Notes under the pieces: model-generated
What the model was told of the DNA's origin: nothing
Databases searched by the model: none
What the model saw: only the letters and a program-made list of their open reading frames with translations
Shown: in pieces, positions 1 to 7,533 of the stretch
How the letters are laid out: every line of letters starts with the position of its first letter
How positions within the stretch are numbered: position 1 is the stretch's first letter
DNA from: Syntrophorhabdaceae bacterium
GTDB taxonomy: Bacteria; Desulfobacterota; Syntrophorhabdia; Syntrophorhabdales; Syntrophorhabdaceae
Length of the DNA: 21,283 nt
Direction: 5' to 3'
Assembly (NCBI GenBank): GCA_026415015.1
Contig: JAOAHW010000205.1
Span: 1-21,283 of the forward strand
Program-made: the position numbers and the translations under genes

Positions 1-57
1 TTAATCCCAGTAGTTTTGATATCTTCTTTTGTTAAACCTAAAAAATCTGACTACCTA

Positions 58-330
58 TCAGACCCCAACCCCGAGCATGCCATTGGATACATAGCTTGCC
101 TCTGTCATGGTTATGGATTGGTCGTCTATCTCGCTCTCTATGCTTGCTGCCAATGCCCTGAGCTGTGAGGCCATCTTCACACCTGCAGAAAATGGGTCAC
201 GGGCAGTCTGGAGCCTTTCCTTTGCTATCTTTTCAAGGCTTGCAAGTGTATCTGTGAAGAGTTTCTCGCTTTTGTCCTTAGCCTTCCTCTCCCTTGGTTT
301 TGCTCCGGTCTTTTCTGTTTTTGTTGCCAT
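58..330 (-). CDS. Small orphan protein, 90 aa, function unknown
   Basis: Not recognised as any family. The first 22 residues are very basic and lysine-rich, with no signal peptide. The middle (about residues 23-68) looks like one or two amphipathic helices, and the end is a short glycine/valine tail. The ATG is preceded by a strong purine-rich Shine-Dalgarno (AAGGGGG) about 6 nt upstream, and a near-consensus sigma70 promoter lies 82 nt upstream (412-439), so this is very likely a real, independently expressed gene. The coding sequence ends in a tandem TGA TAG. The opposite-strand frame over the same bases has no ribosome site and is treated as a shadow. A small cytosolic, possibly nucleic-acid-binding or membrane-surface protein is imaginable from the charge, but nothing in the sequence establishes this. 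Confidence 0.72.
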   Translation of the reverse strand: MATKTEKTGAKPRERKAKDKSEKLFTDTLASLEKIAKERLQTARDPFSAGVKMASQLRALAASIESEIDDQSITMTEASYVSNGMLGVGV

Positions 331-411
331 AAAATACCCCCTTATTTTTTATCTTCTTTTTTTGTTCTCTATAAGATGCCTAACCACCCAATAAACCTTT
401 ATTTAATTTCT

Positions 412-439
412 ATTATAGCCTCGATGTCCTTTTAGTCAA
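412..439 (-). promoter_or_regulatory. Sigma70-type promoter for the 90-aa gene
   Basis: Read on the minus strand, TTGACT (434-439) is followed after 16 bp by a perfect TATAAT (412-417). It points at the ATG at 330 and would give a leader of roughly 75 nt. It is the best consensus promoter in the window. It indicates that the small gene is transcribed separately from the radical SAM gene upstream. Confidence 0.7.
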
Positions 440-511
440 GAGATATTTGGGGGCTATTTTGTTTAAAAGTTTTTATATACACTCGAGGGGCATTGAAAAA
501 GGCCTCAAGGT

Positions 512-1561
512 TTATGTGTTTTTAATGCTTTCTACCCTTACAAATCCTTTATTCTTCAGGCCTTCTAAGGCATCATATATGTCACCATAGAATTCTATGC
601 CCTCTTGATTCAAGATTAATTCACCATGTCCTATATCAACTGTTGCAAGCTCTATATAAATGCCGTGATCTTTTAGCCTTTCTATATTTGCCCTTTTATA
701 ACCAAAGACATGGGGTATATCCCTTTTGTTTACCAATACCCTTATATGGCCCTTTAGGCTTTTCCTCTTTGCCTTTGTGAGTATGGCAAGATAAAAACTC
801 TCTGACTTTACAATGCTGCCAAAGGCAGGGTGATAAAAACCACCTACTATCTTTTCCTTTATTATCTCATTATCAGTGAGCCCCATCTTTACTACCTTAA
901 TATCATGATTAAGGGCATTTAGATAGATATAAAGAGCCCTCAAGACCCCATCCTCAAACTTAATAGGGATAAATCTACCCTCTTTATAATCCATCCAGAG
1001 GGGTGTCCCCTCAATAATGGCAAGGGGATATATCCTTATATAATCAGGTCTTAGCATTATTATATTTTCAACGGTCTCTACTATATCTTCCACAGTCTCG
1101 TCAGGTAGGCCCACCATAACCTGTAAGGCAAGGCAAAATCCCTCTTTTTTTAGCCTCCTATATGCCCTGTGGAGGTCTTCTACTGTGTGGCCCCTGTTTA
1201 GTTTCTTGAGTATCTCATTGTTGAATGTGGGTATACCGAGCTCAATTACTGTTACCTTATTTTCCTTTAGTATTGATATGGCCTCATCAACAAGGGGTAC
1301 AGGCTTTGTGGAGACCCTGAAGTTAGAGATTTTATCTCTATAGTCATTGAAACAGGCGAATAGGGCCTTTAAGCCAGATGGCTCTATCCCAAAGATATTA
1401 CCACCGTAAAGACCCACCTCATAACCAGTCTTATGATGGAGCAGGGTTTTTTTTATCATCTCCTTTGGGTCTATATTGTCTAACTCGGTTATATAGGTCT
1501 GGTCACAGTATGTGCATCTATCTTCGCAGCCAAGATGGGGTAAAAACACAGGGTATATCAT
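512..1561 (-). CDS. Elp3-like radical SAM protein without GNAT domain
   Basis: A 349-aa cytoplasmic radical SAM enzyme. The cluster motif is Cys12-x3-Cys16-x2-Cys19 directly after the N-terminal strand PVFLPHLG, a layout typical of the Elp3/COG1243 and YhcC-like group. The AdoMet-radical TIM barrel continues through a glycine-rich LYGGNIFGIEP segment (about 52-62) and VTVIELGIPTFN (about 104-115). A radical-SAM C-terminal extension follows (about 235-349). True Elp3 is about 500 residues and carries a C-terminal acetyltransferase domain; this protein stops before it, as do many stand-alone bacterial relatives. By analogy it may modify tRNA, but the substrate is unknown. The ATG has AAAGG about 8 nt upstream. 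It is transcribed divergently from the ABC transporter genes, across a region with two palindromes. Confidence 0.8.
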   Translation of the reverse strand: MIYPVFLPHLGCEDRCTYCDQTYITELDNIDPKEMIKKTLLHHKTGYEVGLYGGNIFGIEPSGLKALFACFNDYRDKISNFRVSTKPVPLVDEAISILKENKVTVIELGIPTFNNEILKKLNRGHTVEDLHRAYRRLKKEGFCLALQVMVGLPDETVEDIVETVENIIMLRPDYIRIYPLAIIEGTPLWMDYKEGRFIPIKFEDGVLRALYIYLNALNHDIKVVKMGLTDNEIIKEKIVGGFYHPAFGSIVKSESFYLAILTKAKRKSLKGHIRVLVNKRDIPHVFGYKRANIERLKDHGIYIELATVDIGHGELILNQEGIEFYGDIYDALEGLKNKGFVRVESIKNT

Positions 1562-1577
1562 GATAAAACCTTTTTAG

Positions 1578-1593
1578 TTTACAATTTTGTAAA
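1578..1593. promoter_or_regulatory. Perfect palindrome TTTACAA-TT-TTGTAAA, operator candidate
   Basis: A 7-bp inverted repeat with a 2-bp centre, just upstream of the radical SAM start codon and inside the divergent intergenic region. The size and symmetry fit the half-sites of a dimeric repressor. No regulator gene is adjacent, so the cognate protein is unknown. Confidence 0.4.
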
Positions 1594-1598
1594 TAACA

Positions 1599-1617
1599 AT
1601 TTCAAACAATTTGAAAT
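1599..1617. promoter_or_regulatory. Perfect palindrome ATTTCAAA-CAA-TTTGAAAT, operator candidate
   Basis: An 8-bp inverted repeat with a 3-bp centre, about 22 bp (two helical turns) from the previous palindrome centre to centre, so both would face the same side of the helix. The heptamer ACAATTT occurs at 1581, 1596 and 1606, linking the two sites. It sits upstream of the proposed plus-strand promoter at 1629-1657 and close to where a minus-strand promoter for the radical SAM gene should be. Confidence 0.4.
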
Positions 1618-1628
1618 CACCTCCCTGC

Positions 1629-1657
1629 TTTACTTTAAACCCCTGCTCTGTTACAAT
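1629..1657 (+). promoter_or_regulatory. Candidate promoter for the ABC transporter cluster
   Basis: TTTACT (1629-1634) and TACAAT (1652-1657) are separated by 17 bp. Transcription would start near 1664, only about 8 nt before the ATG at 1672, which has no Shine-Dalgarno. The combination suggests a near-leaderless message, or else that this promoter call is wrong. Confidence 0.4.
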
Positions 1658-1671
1658 AACCCGAAACAACC

Positions 1672-3285
1672 ATGACCTTGAAAAGATCTATTTTATTTTT
1701 ATGTCTCTTTTTTTTATGCCTTGCCTGCACCAGGTCAAAGGACCCTAAATTCTACGATGATACTGGGACACCTGCCTATGGTGATACCATAATAACTGGG
1801 TCCATAGGAGAGCCATCGAATCTCATACCGATTCTTGCCACTGACAGTCCATCCCATGAGGTGGCATCATTTGTCTATAATGGCCTTGTAAAATATGATA
1901 AGAATCTCAAGATAATAGGTAGCCTTGCAGAATCCTGGGATATATCAAAGGACAACCTGTCTATTACATTCCACTTAAGAAAAAATGTAAGGTGGCACGA
2001 TAACACACCTTTTACAGCCCATGATGTTATGTTTACCTATAAACTCATAATAGACCCCAGGACACCTACTGCATATGCTGGAGATTTTCTCCTTGTAAAG
2101 GAGGCAAAGGTATTGGATGACTACACCTTTAAGGTAACCTATGATAAGCCCTTTGCCCCAGGCCTAATAAGCTGGTCAACTGCCATACTGCCTAAACACC
2201 TCTTAGAGGGCAAAGATGTAACAAAGTCCCCTCTTTCCAGGAGGCCTATTGGAACAGGCCCTTATAAATTTGAGGAGTGGATACCCGGAGAGAGGATAGT
2301 CCTTAAAGCAAATAAGGACTACTTTGAGGGTAGCCCTTATATAAGCCGCTATATAATGAGGATAATACCAGATACTGCCACCATGTTCCTTGAGCTAAAA
2401 AGATACGGGATAGATATGATGGGTCTTACCCCACTTCAGGCAATAAGGCAGACAGACTACCCTGCCTTTAAAAGGGAGTTCAACAAATTCAAGTATCTAT
2501 CCTTTGCATATATATACCTTGGATACAATCTGAAACACCCATTTTTTAAGGATAAAAGGGTAAGGCAGGCAATAAGCTACGGGATAAACAAAAAAGAGAT
2601 TATAGATGGGATACTCCTCGGTCAGGGGGTTGAGGCAGATGGGCCATACAAACAAGATATGTGGGCATACAATGGTAATGTCAAAAAATACCCCTATGAC
2701 AGAGAAAAGGCCATAAAACTCCTTCAAGAGGCAGGCTTTAAAAAGGCCAATGACAATATCTTATACAGAGATGGTATCCCCTTTGAGTTCACAATCCTGG
2801 TAAATCAGGGCAATGATGTGAGGATAAGGTGTGCAGAGTTGATACAGAAGAGGCTTGCTGACTTAGGGATAAAGGTTAAGATAAGGGTCATTGAATGGGC
2901 AAGTTTTATAAACGAATTTATAGACAAGAGGAATTTTGAGGCAGTTATCCTCGGCTGGAGCATACCCAATGACCCTGATATATTCGATATCTGGCACTCA
3001 TCAAAGCAGGGAAAAAAGGAGCTAAATTTCATATCCTTTGAGAATAAAGAGGTGGATGAGCTCCTTGTCAAGGCAAGGCACACATTGAATATAGAGGAGA
3101 GAAAAAAATACTACTACAGGATACAGGAGATCCTTGCTGAGGAACAGCCCTATACATTTCTCTTTGTCCCTTATGCCAATGTGGCTGTCCATAAACGTTT
3201 TAAAGGCATTGAGCCTGCCCCTGCTGGGCTTATGTATGACTTTATAAAGTGGTATGTCCCTGAAAAACAGATGAGGTATCGATAA
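1672..3285 (+). CDS. Peptide-type ABC transporter substrate-binding lipoprotein
   Basis: A 537-aa extracytoplasmic solute-binding protein of family 5 (DppA/OppA/NikA type, SBP_bac_5). A short basic start and a hydrophobic stretch (residues 4-18) end in a lipobox-like LAC at 17-19, predicting a diacylglyceryl-modified Cys19 facing the periplasm. The mature part has the family landmarks in order: the GEPSNLIPILATDS opening, a LAESWDIS segment, FHLRKNVRWHDNTPFTAHDV (about 103-122), the GTGPYKFEEW motif (about 197-206), and RVRQAISYGINKKEII (about 300-315). The length is usual for the family. The ligand could be an oligopeptide, nickel complex or other small solute, and cannot be told from sequence. 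The stop codon overlaps the start of the permease gene (TAATG), showing translational coupling. The ATG has no ribosome site; TTG at 1678 is an alternative start. Confidence 0.88.
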   Translation: MTLKRSILFLCLFFLCLACTRSKDPKFYDDTGTPAYGDTIITGSIGEPSNLIPILATDSPSHEVASFVYNGLVKYDKNLKIIGSLAESWDISKDNLSITFHLRKNVRWHDNTPFTAHDVMFTYKLIIDPRTPTAYAGDFLLVKEAKVLDDYTFKVTYDKPFAPGLISWSTAILPKHLLEGKDVTKSPLSRRPIGTGPYKFEEWIPGERIVLKANKDYFEGSPYISRYIMRIIPDTATMFLELKRYGIDMMGLTPLQAIRQTDYPAFKREFNKFKYLSFAYIYLGYNLKHPFFKDKRVRQAISYGINKKEIIDGILLGQGVEADGPYKQDMWAYNGNVKKYPYDREKAIKLLQEAGFKKANDNILYRDGIPFEFTILVNQGNDVRIRCAELIQKRLADLGIKVKIRVIEWASFINEFIDKRNFEAVILGWSIPNDPDIFDIWHSSKQGKKELNFISFENKEVDELLVKARHTLNIEERKKYYYRIQEILAEEQPYTFLFVPYANVAVHKRFKGIEPAPAGLMYDFIKWYVPEKQMRYR

Positions 3286-4259
3286 TGCTACGCTATCTTA
3301 TAAAGAGGATTCTATTTATGATACCCATGCTTCTTGGCATCACCCTTATTTCCTTTATAGTAATCCATCTCACACCAGGGGAGCCAGGGGTTATAGAATC
3401 AGAGATGAACCCCAAGGTGACAAAAGAGGTGAGGGAGAGGATAAGGGCATACTATGGCCTTGATAAACCACTACACGTGCAATATTACATGTGGCTCAAG
3501 AGGATAGTGAAATTAGATTTCGGTGTATCCTTTGCCTCAGACAGGAGACCTGTCATAGACAAGATAAAGGAGAGGATACCTGTGACAATATCCATCAACC
3601 TCATGTCCATGGTCCTTATCTTTATCATTGGCATACCCATAGGTATATACTGCGCAAAACACAAGGACACCACTATTGATAAGGCCCTTACTGCCTTTGT
3701 ATTTGCAGGATACGCAGCGCCCACCTTCTGGCTTGCCTTGCTTCTTATGATGTTTTTCGGGGTATATCTGGAGTGGCTGCCCATCTCAGGCCTTAAATCC
3801 TTTAATTTCAGTGAATTATCTTTCTTTGAAAAGATAATAGATATAGCGCAGCACCTCATACTCCCTGTGTGTATATCTGCCTTTGGAGGTCTTGCAGGTA
3901 TATCAAGATACATGAAGAGCAGCCTCCTTGAGGTATTAAGGCAGGAATATATCACTACTGCCTATGCAAAGGGGCTCCCTGAGGATGTAGTTCTGAAAAA
4001 ACATGCCTTGAGAAATGCCCTCCTCCCTGTAATAACCATAATTGGGCTCTCAGTACCAGGGCTTATAGGAGGCAGTGTAATATTTGAGAGCATCTTCTCC
4101 ATCCCAGGGATGGGACAACTTTTCTATATGAGCGTTATGTCAAGGGACTATCCAACCATCATGGGTATACTGGTCATAGGCGCATTTCTGACCCTCCTTG
4201 GTAATCTCCTCTCTGATATACTCTATGCAGTGGCTGACCCAAGGATACGGATAGGATAA
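3285..4259 (+). CDS. DppB/OppB-type ABC transporter permease
   Basis: A 324-aa inner-membrane permease of the binding-protein-dependent transport family. Residues 1-30 form the typical first membrane helix (RILFMIPMLLGITLISFIVIHLTPG). The ALDKP-like YGLDKPLHVQY segment (about 57-67) is characteristic of the DppB branch. Further helices lie at about 100-122, 135-163, 187-205, 247-270 and 290-315. The cytoplasmic EAA coupling loop (about 221-250), which docks the ATPase, is intact with the expected glycine (AYAKGL). The start overlaps the preceding stop by one base. A DppC-type partner and two ATPases would normally follow, but the next gene is a NagA-family enzyme starting 2 bp after this stop. 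The missing subunits must be encoded elsewhere if this transporter works. Confidence 0.9.
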   Translation: MLRYLIKRILFMIPMLLGITLISFIVIHLTPGEPGVIESEMNPKVTKEVRERIRAYYGLDKPLHVQYYMWLKRIVKLDFGVSFASDRRPVIDKIKERIPVTISINLMSMVLIFIIGIPIGIYCAKHKDTTIDKALTAFVFAGYAAPTFWLALLLMMFFGVYLEWLPISGLKSFNFSELSFFEKIIDIAQHLILPVCISAFGGLAGISRYMKSSLLEVLRQEYITTAYAKGLPEDVVLKKHALRNALLPVITIIGLSVPGLIGGSVIFESIFSIPGMGQLFYMSVMSRDYPTIMGILVIGAFLTLLGNLLSDILYAVADPRIRIG

Positions 4260-4260
4260 A

Positions 4261-5127
4261 TTGAGTAAACTAATAGGCCCAATAGATGTCCATATCCACG
4301 GCATAGGCGGCTTTGACACAAAAGATGCATCCCCAGAGGATATCATCAAAATAGGGGAGATTCAGGCAGAAAATGGGGTTGCAGGTATCCTGCCCACAGT
4401 ATATCCTCGGTCTATCAATGATATGAGAAAAGACATGGAGAATATAAAAAAGGCCATGGAGCTCCAGGAGGCAAGAGGTTATGCAATGGGGGCAAAGATC
4501 CTCGGTATCCACCTTGAGGGCCCTTTTCTTAATCCATCAAATAGCGGCGCCCTTGATGGAGAGTCGTTTCTTATACCCACAGAATATAATATGAGGATGC
4601 TCATCGATGGTTTTGAGGATGTTATAAAGATTATCACCGTTGCCCCTGAATTAGATGGCGCCTTAGGCATTATAAAAATGATTACCAATATGGGGATAAT
4701 TGTTAATATGGGCCATTCTGATGCCACATATAAAGAGGCAGAGGCAGGATTCAATGCAGGTGCTAAAGGTATAACCCATATATTCAATGCCATGAGGGGT
4801 ATACACCACAGAGAGCCAGGCATTGCAGGCTTTGGGCTTATAAACCCCCATGTCTATATCGAGCTCATATCAGACCCCTTTCACATCCATATAAAAACAA
4901 TTGAGATGATCTTTAAGATAAAAGACCCCAGCCGTATAATCATCGTCTCTGATGCAGTAAAGGCTACAGGGCTTATATCACCTGTAGCACACAATAGTGG
5001 TGGCTTACAGGGCGGCTCTATGTCCATCACAGAGGCTGTAAAAAACCTTATAGATGCTGGTTTTAAGAAAGATGCTATCTTAAGGTGCATTGAAGAAAAC
5101 CCTCAAAGATATCTGGGGCTACACTAA
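4261..5127 (+). CDS. Compact NagA-family amidohydrolase (GlcNAc-6-P deacetylase-like)
   Basis: A 288-aa amidohydrolase whose barrel motifs match N-acetylglucosamine-6-phosphate deacetylase: DVHIHGIGG (His11, His13), HLEGPFLNP (Glu86), NMGHSDATY (His152), THIFNAMRG with His173, FHIH near 208-210, and VSDAVKATG with catalytic Asp231. All expected metal and catalytic residues appear present, so it is probably active. The usual enzyme is about 380 aa. This one starts directly at the first barrel strand, and the final segment runs from DAVKATG to GLH with most of the C-terminal strands absent, so the small beta-sandwich domain built from both termini is missing. TTG is the start, with an upstream GGATAGGA acting as ribosome site; no earlier start is possible without running into the permease. 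The tight spacing suggests it is co-transcribed with the transporter. Confidence 0.8.
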   Translation: MSKLIGPIDVHIHGIGGFDTKDASPEDIIKIGEIQAENGVAGILPTVYPRSINDMRKDMENIKKAMELQEARGYAMGAKILGIHLEGPFLNPSNSGALDGESFLIPTEYNMRMLIDGFEDVIKIITVAPELDGALGIIKMITNMGIIVNMGHSDATYKEAEAGFNAGAKGITHIFNAMRGIHHREPGIAGFGLINPHVYIELISDPFHIHIKTIEMIFKIKDPSRIIIVSDAVKATGLISPVAHNSGGLQGGSMSITEAVKNLIDAGFKKDAILRCIEENPQRYLGLH

Positions 5128-5250
5128 AGGCATCCACTTAAGGCCTATGGAAGGTATAGTCTGAAAATACAGGTAATCTGAAAATGCCTCAAAATTATAT
5201 TGTAAAATAATAATCCTTTTTGTAGATTAAAATTAAGCTTGTAACCTGTT

Positions 5251-5281
5251 TATAATATGCACAGAAAGACATGAGGAGGAG
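5251..5281 (+). promoter_or_regulatory. -10 box and strong ribosome site for the flavocytochrome gene
   Basis: A perfect TATAAT lies at 5251-5256, and an unusually strong Shine-Dalgarno GAGGAGGAG at 5273-5281, 2 nt before the ATG at 5284. The -35 is poor (best candidate TTAAAA at 5227-5232, 18 bp away). The strong ribosome site fits a highly expressed respiratory protein. The preceding stretch 5128-5250 has no clear terminator; it holds a direct repeat TCTGAAAAT at 5160 and 5177. Confidence 0.5.
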
Positions 5282-5283
5282 AC

Positions 5284-7083
5284 ATGAAATCATTGAAGTC
5301 CTTTAAAACCTTAACTTTTTTGGTTTTGACTTTTATATTCATCACCACAATGGTATGGGTGGCCATGGCCCAACAGACACAAAAATCAGCTACCTCTGTA
5401 AGGCCAGGGACGCTTGCAGAGATTCACAAGGCAAAAGATATTACATGCAAACAGTGTCATGGGGATAGCCTAAAGGTCGATGATAATGAAAAAGTAGTAA
5501 ATCAACCCTGTATTAAGTGTCATGGGACCCTCGATGAGGTGGCAAAAAAGGACAAAGGACACATAAATGCACATAAATCCCATCTTGGAGAGATAAACTG
5601 CACTACTTGTCACTACGGGCATATTGCGTCAAAGGTATATTGTCTTAAGTGCCATGGATTTAATATGCCCATACCTGGCAGCAATACAGATAAAAAGGAA
5701 AGACAGGCAAAAATCAAAAAAGATGATGCAATAGATAAAGCAGATATAGTAATAATAGGGGCAGGCGCAGCTGGTTTTACCGCTGCCATAACCGCCCATG
5801 ATTTAGGTGCAAAGGTAATACTTCTTGAAAAGCAGCCCATCACAGGCGGGAATAGCATGCTTGCCGCTGGTGGTATGAATGCAGCCAATACAAAGATACA
5901 AGCGAAAAAAGGTGTAAAAGACAGTGCAGAACTTATGTTCAATGATACCATGAAGGGAGGACAAAATACCAATAATCCTGAACTTGTAAAAATACTTGCT
6001 GAAAAATCTGCTGAATCAATCGATTGGCTTATCTCTATTGGGGCTGATATGAATGATCTTGGGAGGCTTGCAGGGGCAAGCGTAGATAGGTCCCACCGAC
6101 CTACAGGAGGAGCGGTCATTGGCGCACACCTTATAAATGTTTTAAGAAAGAATGCATCTGATAGAAATATAGATGTAAGGATAAACAGCAATGTCCTTCA
6201 GATATTGAGGGACAAAAAAGGTAAAATCACAGGTGTTCAAGTAGAGGGCAAACATCGCGGTATATATATAATAGAGGCAAAGGCGGTAATTGTTGCATCA
6301 GGTGGTTTCTCTGCAAATGCAACTTTGGTAGAGTCTTATCGCCCAGAGTTCAAAGGCATGACCACATCTAATCAGCCAGGTGCTACCGGTGATGGAATTA
6401 AACTGGGAGAGGCAATCGGTGCCCAGGTTATTGATATGAAAGAGATACAGATTCATCCCACAATCGCTGCGGGCAGCAAGATACTCATAACAGAGGCGGT
6501 TAGGGGAAATGGGGCAATACTTGTAAATAAAGAAGGAAAAAGATTTGTTAACGAACTTACCACAAGGGATGCGGCATCAGCGGCTATATTAAAACAAAGA
6601 GACAAGGTGGCATATCTCATTTTAGATGAAAACATAAGAAAAAGCCTTAAACAGATAGAAGGTTATATACATCTTGAACTGGTTAAGGAGGGACAGACAA
6701 TAAAGGAGCTGGCCTCGGCAATCGACGTACCTGCAGACAATCTCGAGGCCACAATAGTGACATATAATAAGGCATTTGACACAAAAAACGATGAAGAGTT
6801 TAAAAGACCCAACATCCCAAGACCAATAAGAACACCTAAATTTTATGCGATAGCGGTTCAGCCAGGTATACATTATACTATGGGCGGACTTAAGATAGAC
6901 GGTCTCACCAATGTAATAGGTAGAGATGGAAAACCCATAGAAGGCCTTTTTGCAGCAGGGGAGGTAACAGGGGGTGTCCATGGCGCAAATCGTCTCGGTG
7001 GTAATTCAATCTCTGAGACCATCACCTTTGGTCGTATTGCCGGGGCAAATGCGGTGAAATATACAAAGAAAGATAATCAATAA
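5284..7083 (+). CDS. Periplasmic tetraheme flavocytochrome c (fumarate reductase-like)
   Basis: A 599-aa exported enzyme. A Sec signal (residues 1-29) ends in AMA. Four c-type heme sites follow (Cys55-His59, Cys76-His80, Cys106-His110, Cys120-His124) in a small tetraheme domain like that of Shewanella Fcc3/IfcA. From about 153 onward is an FAD domain with a GAGAAG dinucleotide fold (159-164) and a fumarate-reductase active site: His391 (IHPT), Arg428 (TTRDAAS), His530 (HYTMGG) and Arg570 (HGANRLGGNS). Electrons would enter from the quinone pool through an inner-membrane cytochrome not encoded here, and reduce fumarate or a related enoate in the periplasm. Related enzymes reduce urocanate, methacrylate or cinnamates, so the substrate is not settled. 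It stands alone, with its own -10 box and ribosome site. Confidence 0.9.
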   Translation: MKSLKSFKTLTFLVLTFIFITTMVWVAMAQQTQKSATSVRPGTLAEIHKAKDITCKQCHGDSLKVDDNEKVVNQPCIKCHGTLDEVAKKDKGHINAHKSHLGEINCTTCHYGHIASKVYCLKCHGFNMPIPGSNTDKKERQAKIKKDDAIDKADIVIIGAGAAGFTAAITAHDLGAKVILLEKQPITGGNSMLAAGGMNAANTKIQAKKGVKDSAELMFNDTMKGGQNTNNPELVKILAEKSAESIDWLISIGADMNDLGRLAGASVDRSHRPTGGAVIGAHLINVLRKNASDRNIDVRINSNVLQILRDKKGKITGVQVEGKHRGIYIIEAKAVIVASGGFSANATLVESYRPEFKGMTTSNQPGATGDGIKLGEAIGAQVIDMKEIQIHPTIAAGSKILITEAVRGNGAILVNKEGKRFVNELTTRDAASAAILKQRDKVAYLILDENIRKSLKQIEGYIHLELVKEGQTIKELASAIDVPADNLEATIVTYNKAFDTKNDEEFKRPNIPRPIRTPKFYAIAVQPGIHYTMGGLKIDGLTNVIGRDGKPIEGLFAAGEVTGGVHGANRLGGNSISETITFGRIAGANAVKYTKKDNQ

Positions 7084-7117
7084 TACAAAAGGTTACTCGT
7101 AGAAATATAAGGCATGT

Positions 7118-7151
7118 AAAAAAGCACCGAGGCCATGAACAAGGCCTCGGT
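7118..7151 (-). terminator. Rho-independent terminator of the 69-aa gene
   Basis: A perfect 9-bp GC-rich stem (ACCGAGGCC at 7126-7134, GGCCTCGGT at 7143-7151) with an 8-nt loop. On the minus strand it is followed by GC and six T residues (7118-7123), the classic intrinsic terminator shape. On the plus strand the following bases are only partly T-rich, so it may also slow flavocytochrome transcripts. It lies 65 bp past the stop of the minus-strand small gene. Confidence 0.8.
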
Positions 7152-7215
7152 ATCTTAAATTTGTAAAATCCCTTAATACCCTTAGAGAGGTATATTCCCG
7201 ACAGCCCTTGATAAT

Positions 7216-7425
7216 TTATGAAGTCTTTTGATGCTGGCTTAATTCATCGAGTATCTTAACAATGTCAAAGCCCCAGAGCTTGCTGCCCTGTTTAAAAAAC
7301 ATGCCTGGTGCAAGCCTGATGTAGTTACCATCTTTAGTGATTATATCCGATATCTTTGCAACAACCCAGGTGCCATCTGGCTGTTTCTTGAAGTCTCCAA
7401 TATTAATTGTGGCAATCTCATCCAT
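7216..7425 (-). CDS. Small orphan protein, 69 aa, function unknown
   Basis: No family recognised. It is a mixed-charge soluble protein, with no signal peptide or membrane segment. Alternating hydrophobic residues (INIGDF, TWVVAKISDII, NYIRLAPGMFF) suggest a small beta-rich fold for residues 1-48, followed by one helix (about 53-64) and a polar tail. Evidence that it is real: an AAGGAGGA ribosome site about 9 nt before the ATG, a promoter at 7471-7499, and a well-formed terminator at 7118-7151. It is therefore a complete single-gene transcription unit, divergent from the chemotaxis gene. No cysteines are present, so a metal or redox role through Cys is unlikely. Confidence 0.78.
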   Translation of the reverse strand: MDEIATINIGDFKKQPDGTWVVAKISDIITKDGNYIRLAPGMFFKQGSKLWGFDIVKILDELSQHQKTS

Positions 7426-7470
7426 TATGTTAATCCTCCTTGCTCTATCACAATTATATTGTTTTTAATA

Positions 7471-7499
7471 TTAATAACCACTTAGCGCTTTAAAGTCAA
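7471..7499 (-). promoter_or_regulatory. Promoter of the 69-aa gene, with nearby palindromes
   Basis: Minus-strand TTGACT (7494-7499), a 17-bp spacer and TATTAA (7471-7476). Transcription would begin near 7464, leaving a leader of about 40 nt that contains the ribosome site. TTAATATTAA (7465-7474) and ACAAT-tat-ATTGT (7450-7462) are small palindromes at and just past the predicted start point. The latter could be an operator, although the local A+T richness makes chance symmetry likely. Confidence 0.5.
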
Positions 7500-7533
7500 G
7501 AAAAACAAAATCTCTTGTCATGGACTTAAAAAA

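Noticed and set aside
1..57. A minus-strand reading frame (SDFLGLTKEDIKTTGI) running off the left edge after the 90-aa gene
   Set aside because: It looks protein-like but a TAG stop directly precedes it, it has no start codon, and only about 17 codons are visible. A frameshifted tail of the 90-aa gene is possible but cannot be supported.
487..509. Possible terminator after the radical SAM gene (a CTTGAGG/CCTCGAG stem on the minus strand)
   Set aside because: Seven pairs with one G-T wobble, a 14-nt loop and no T-run directly after; too weak to annotate.
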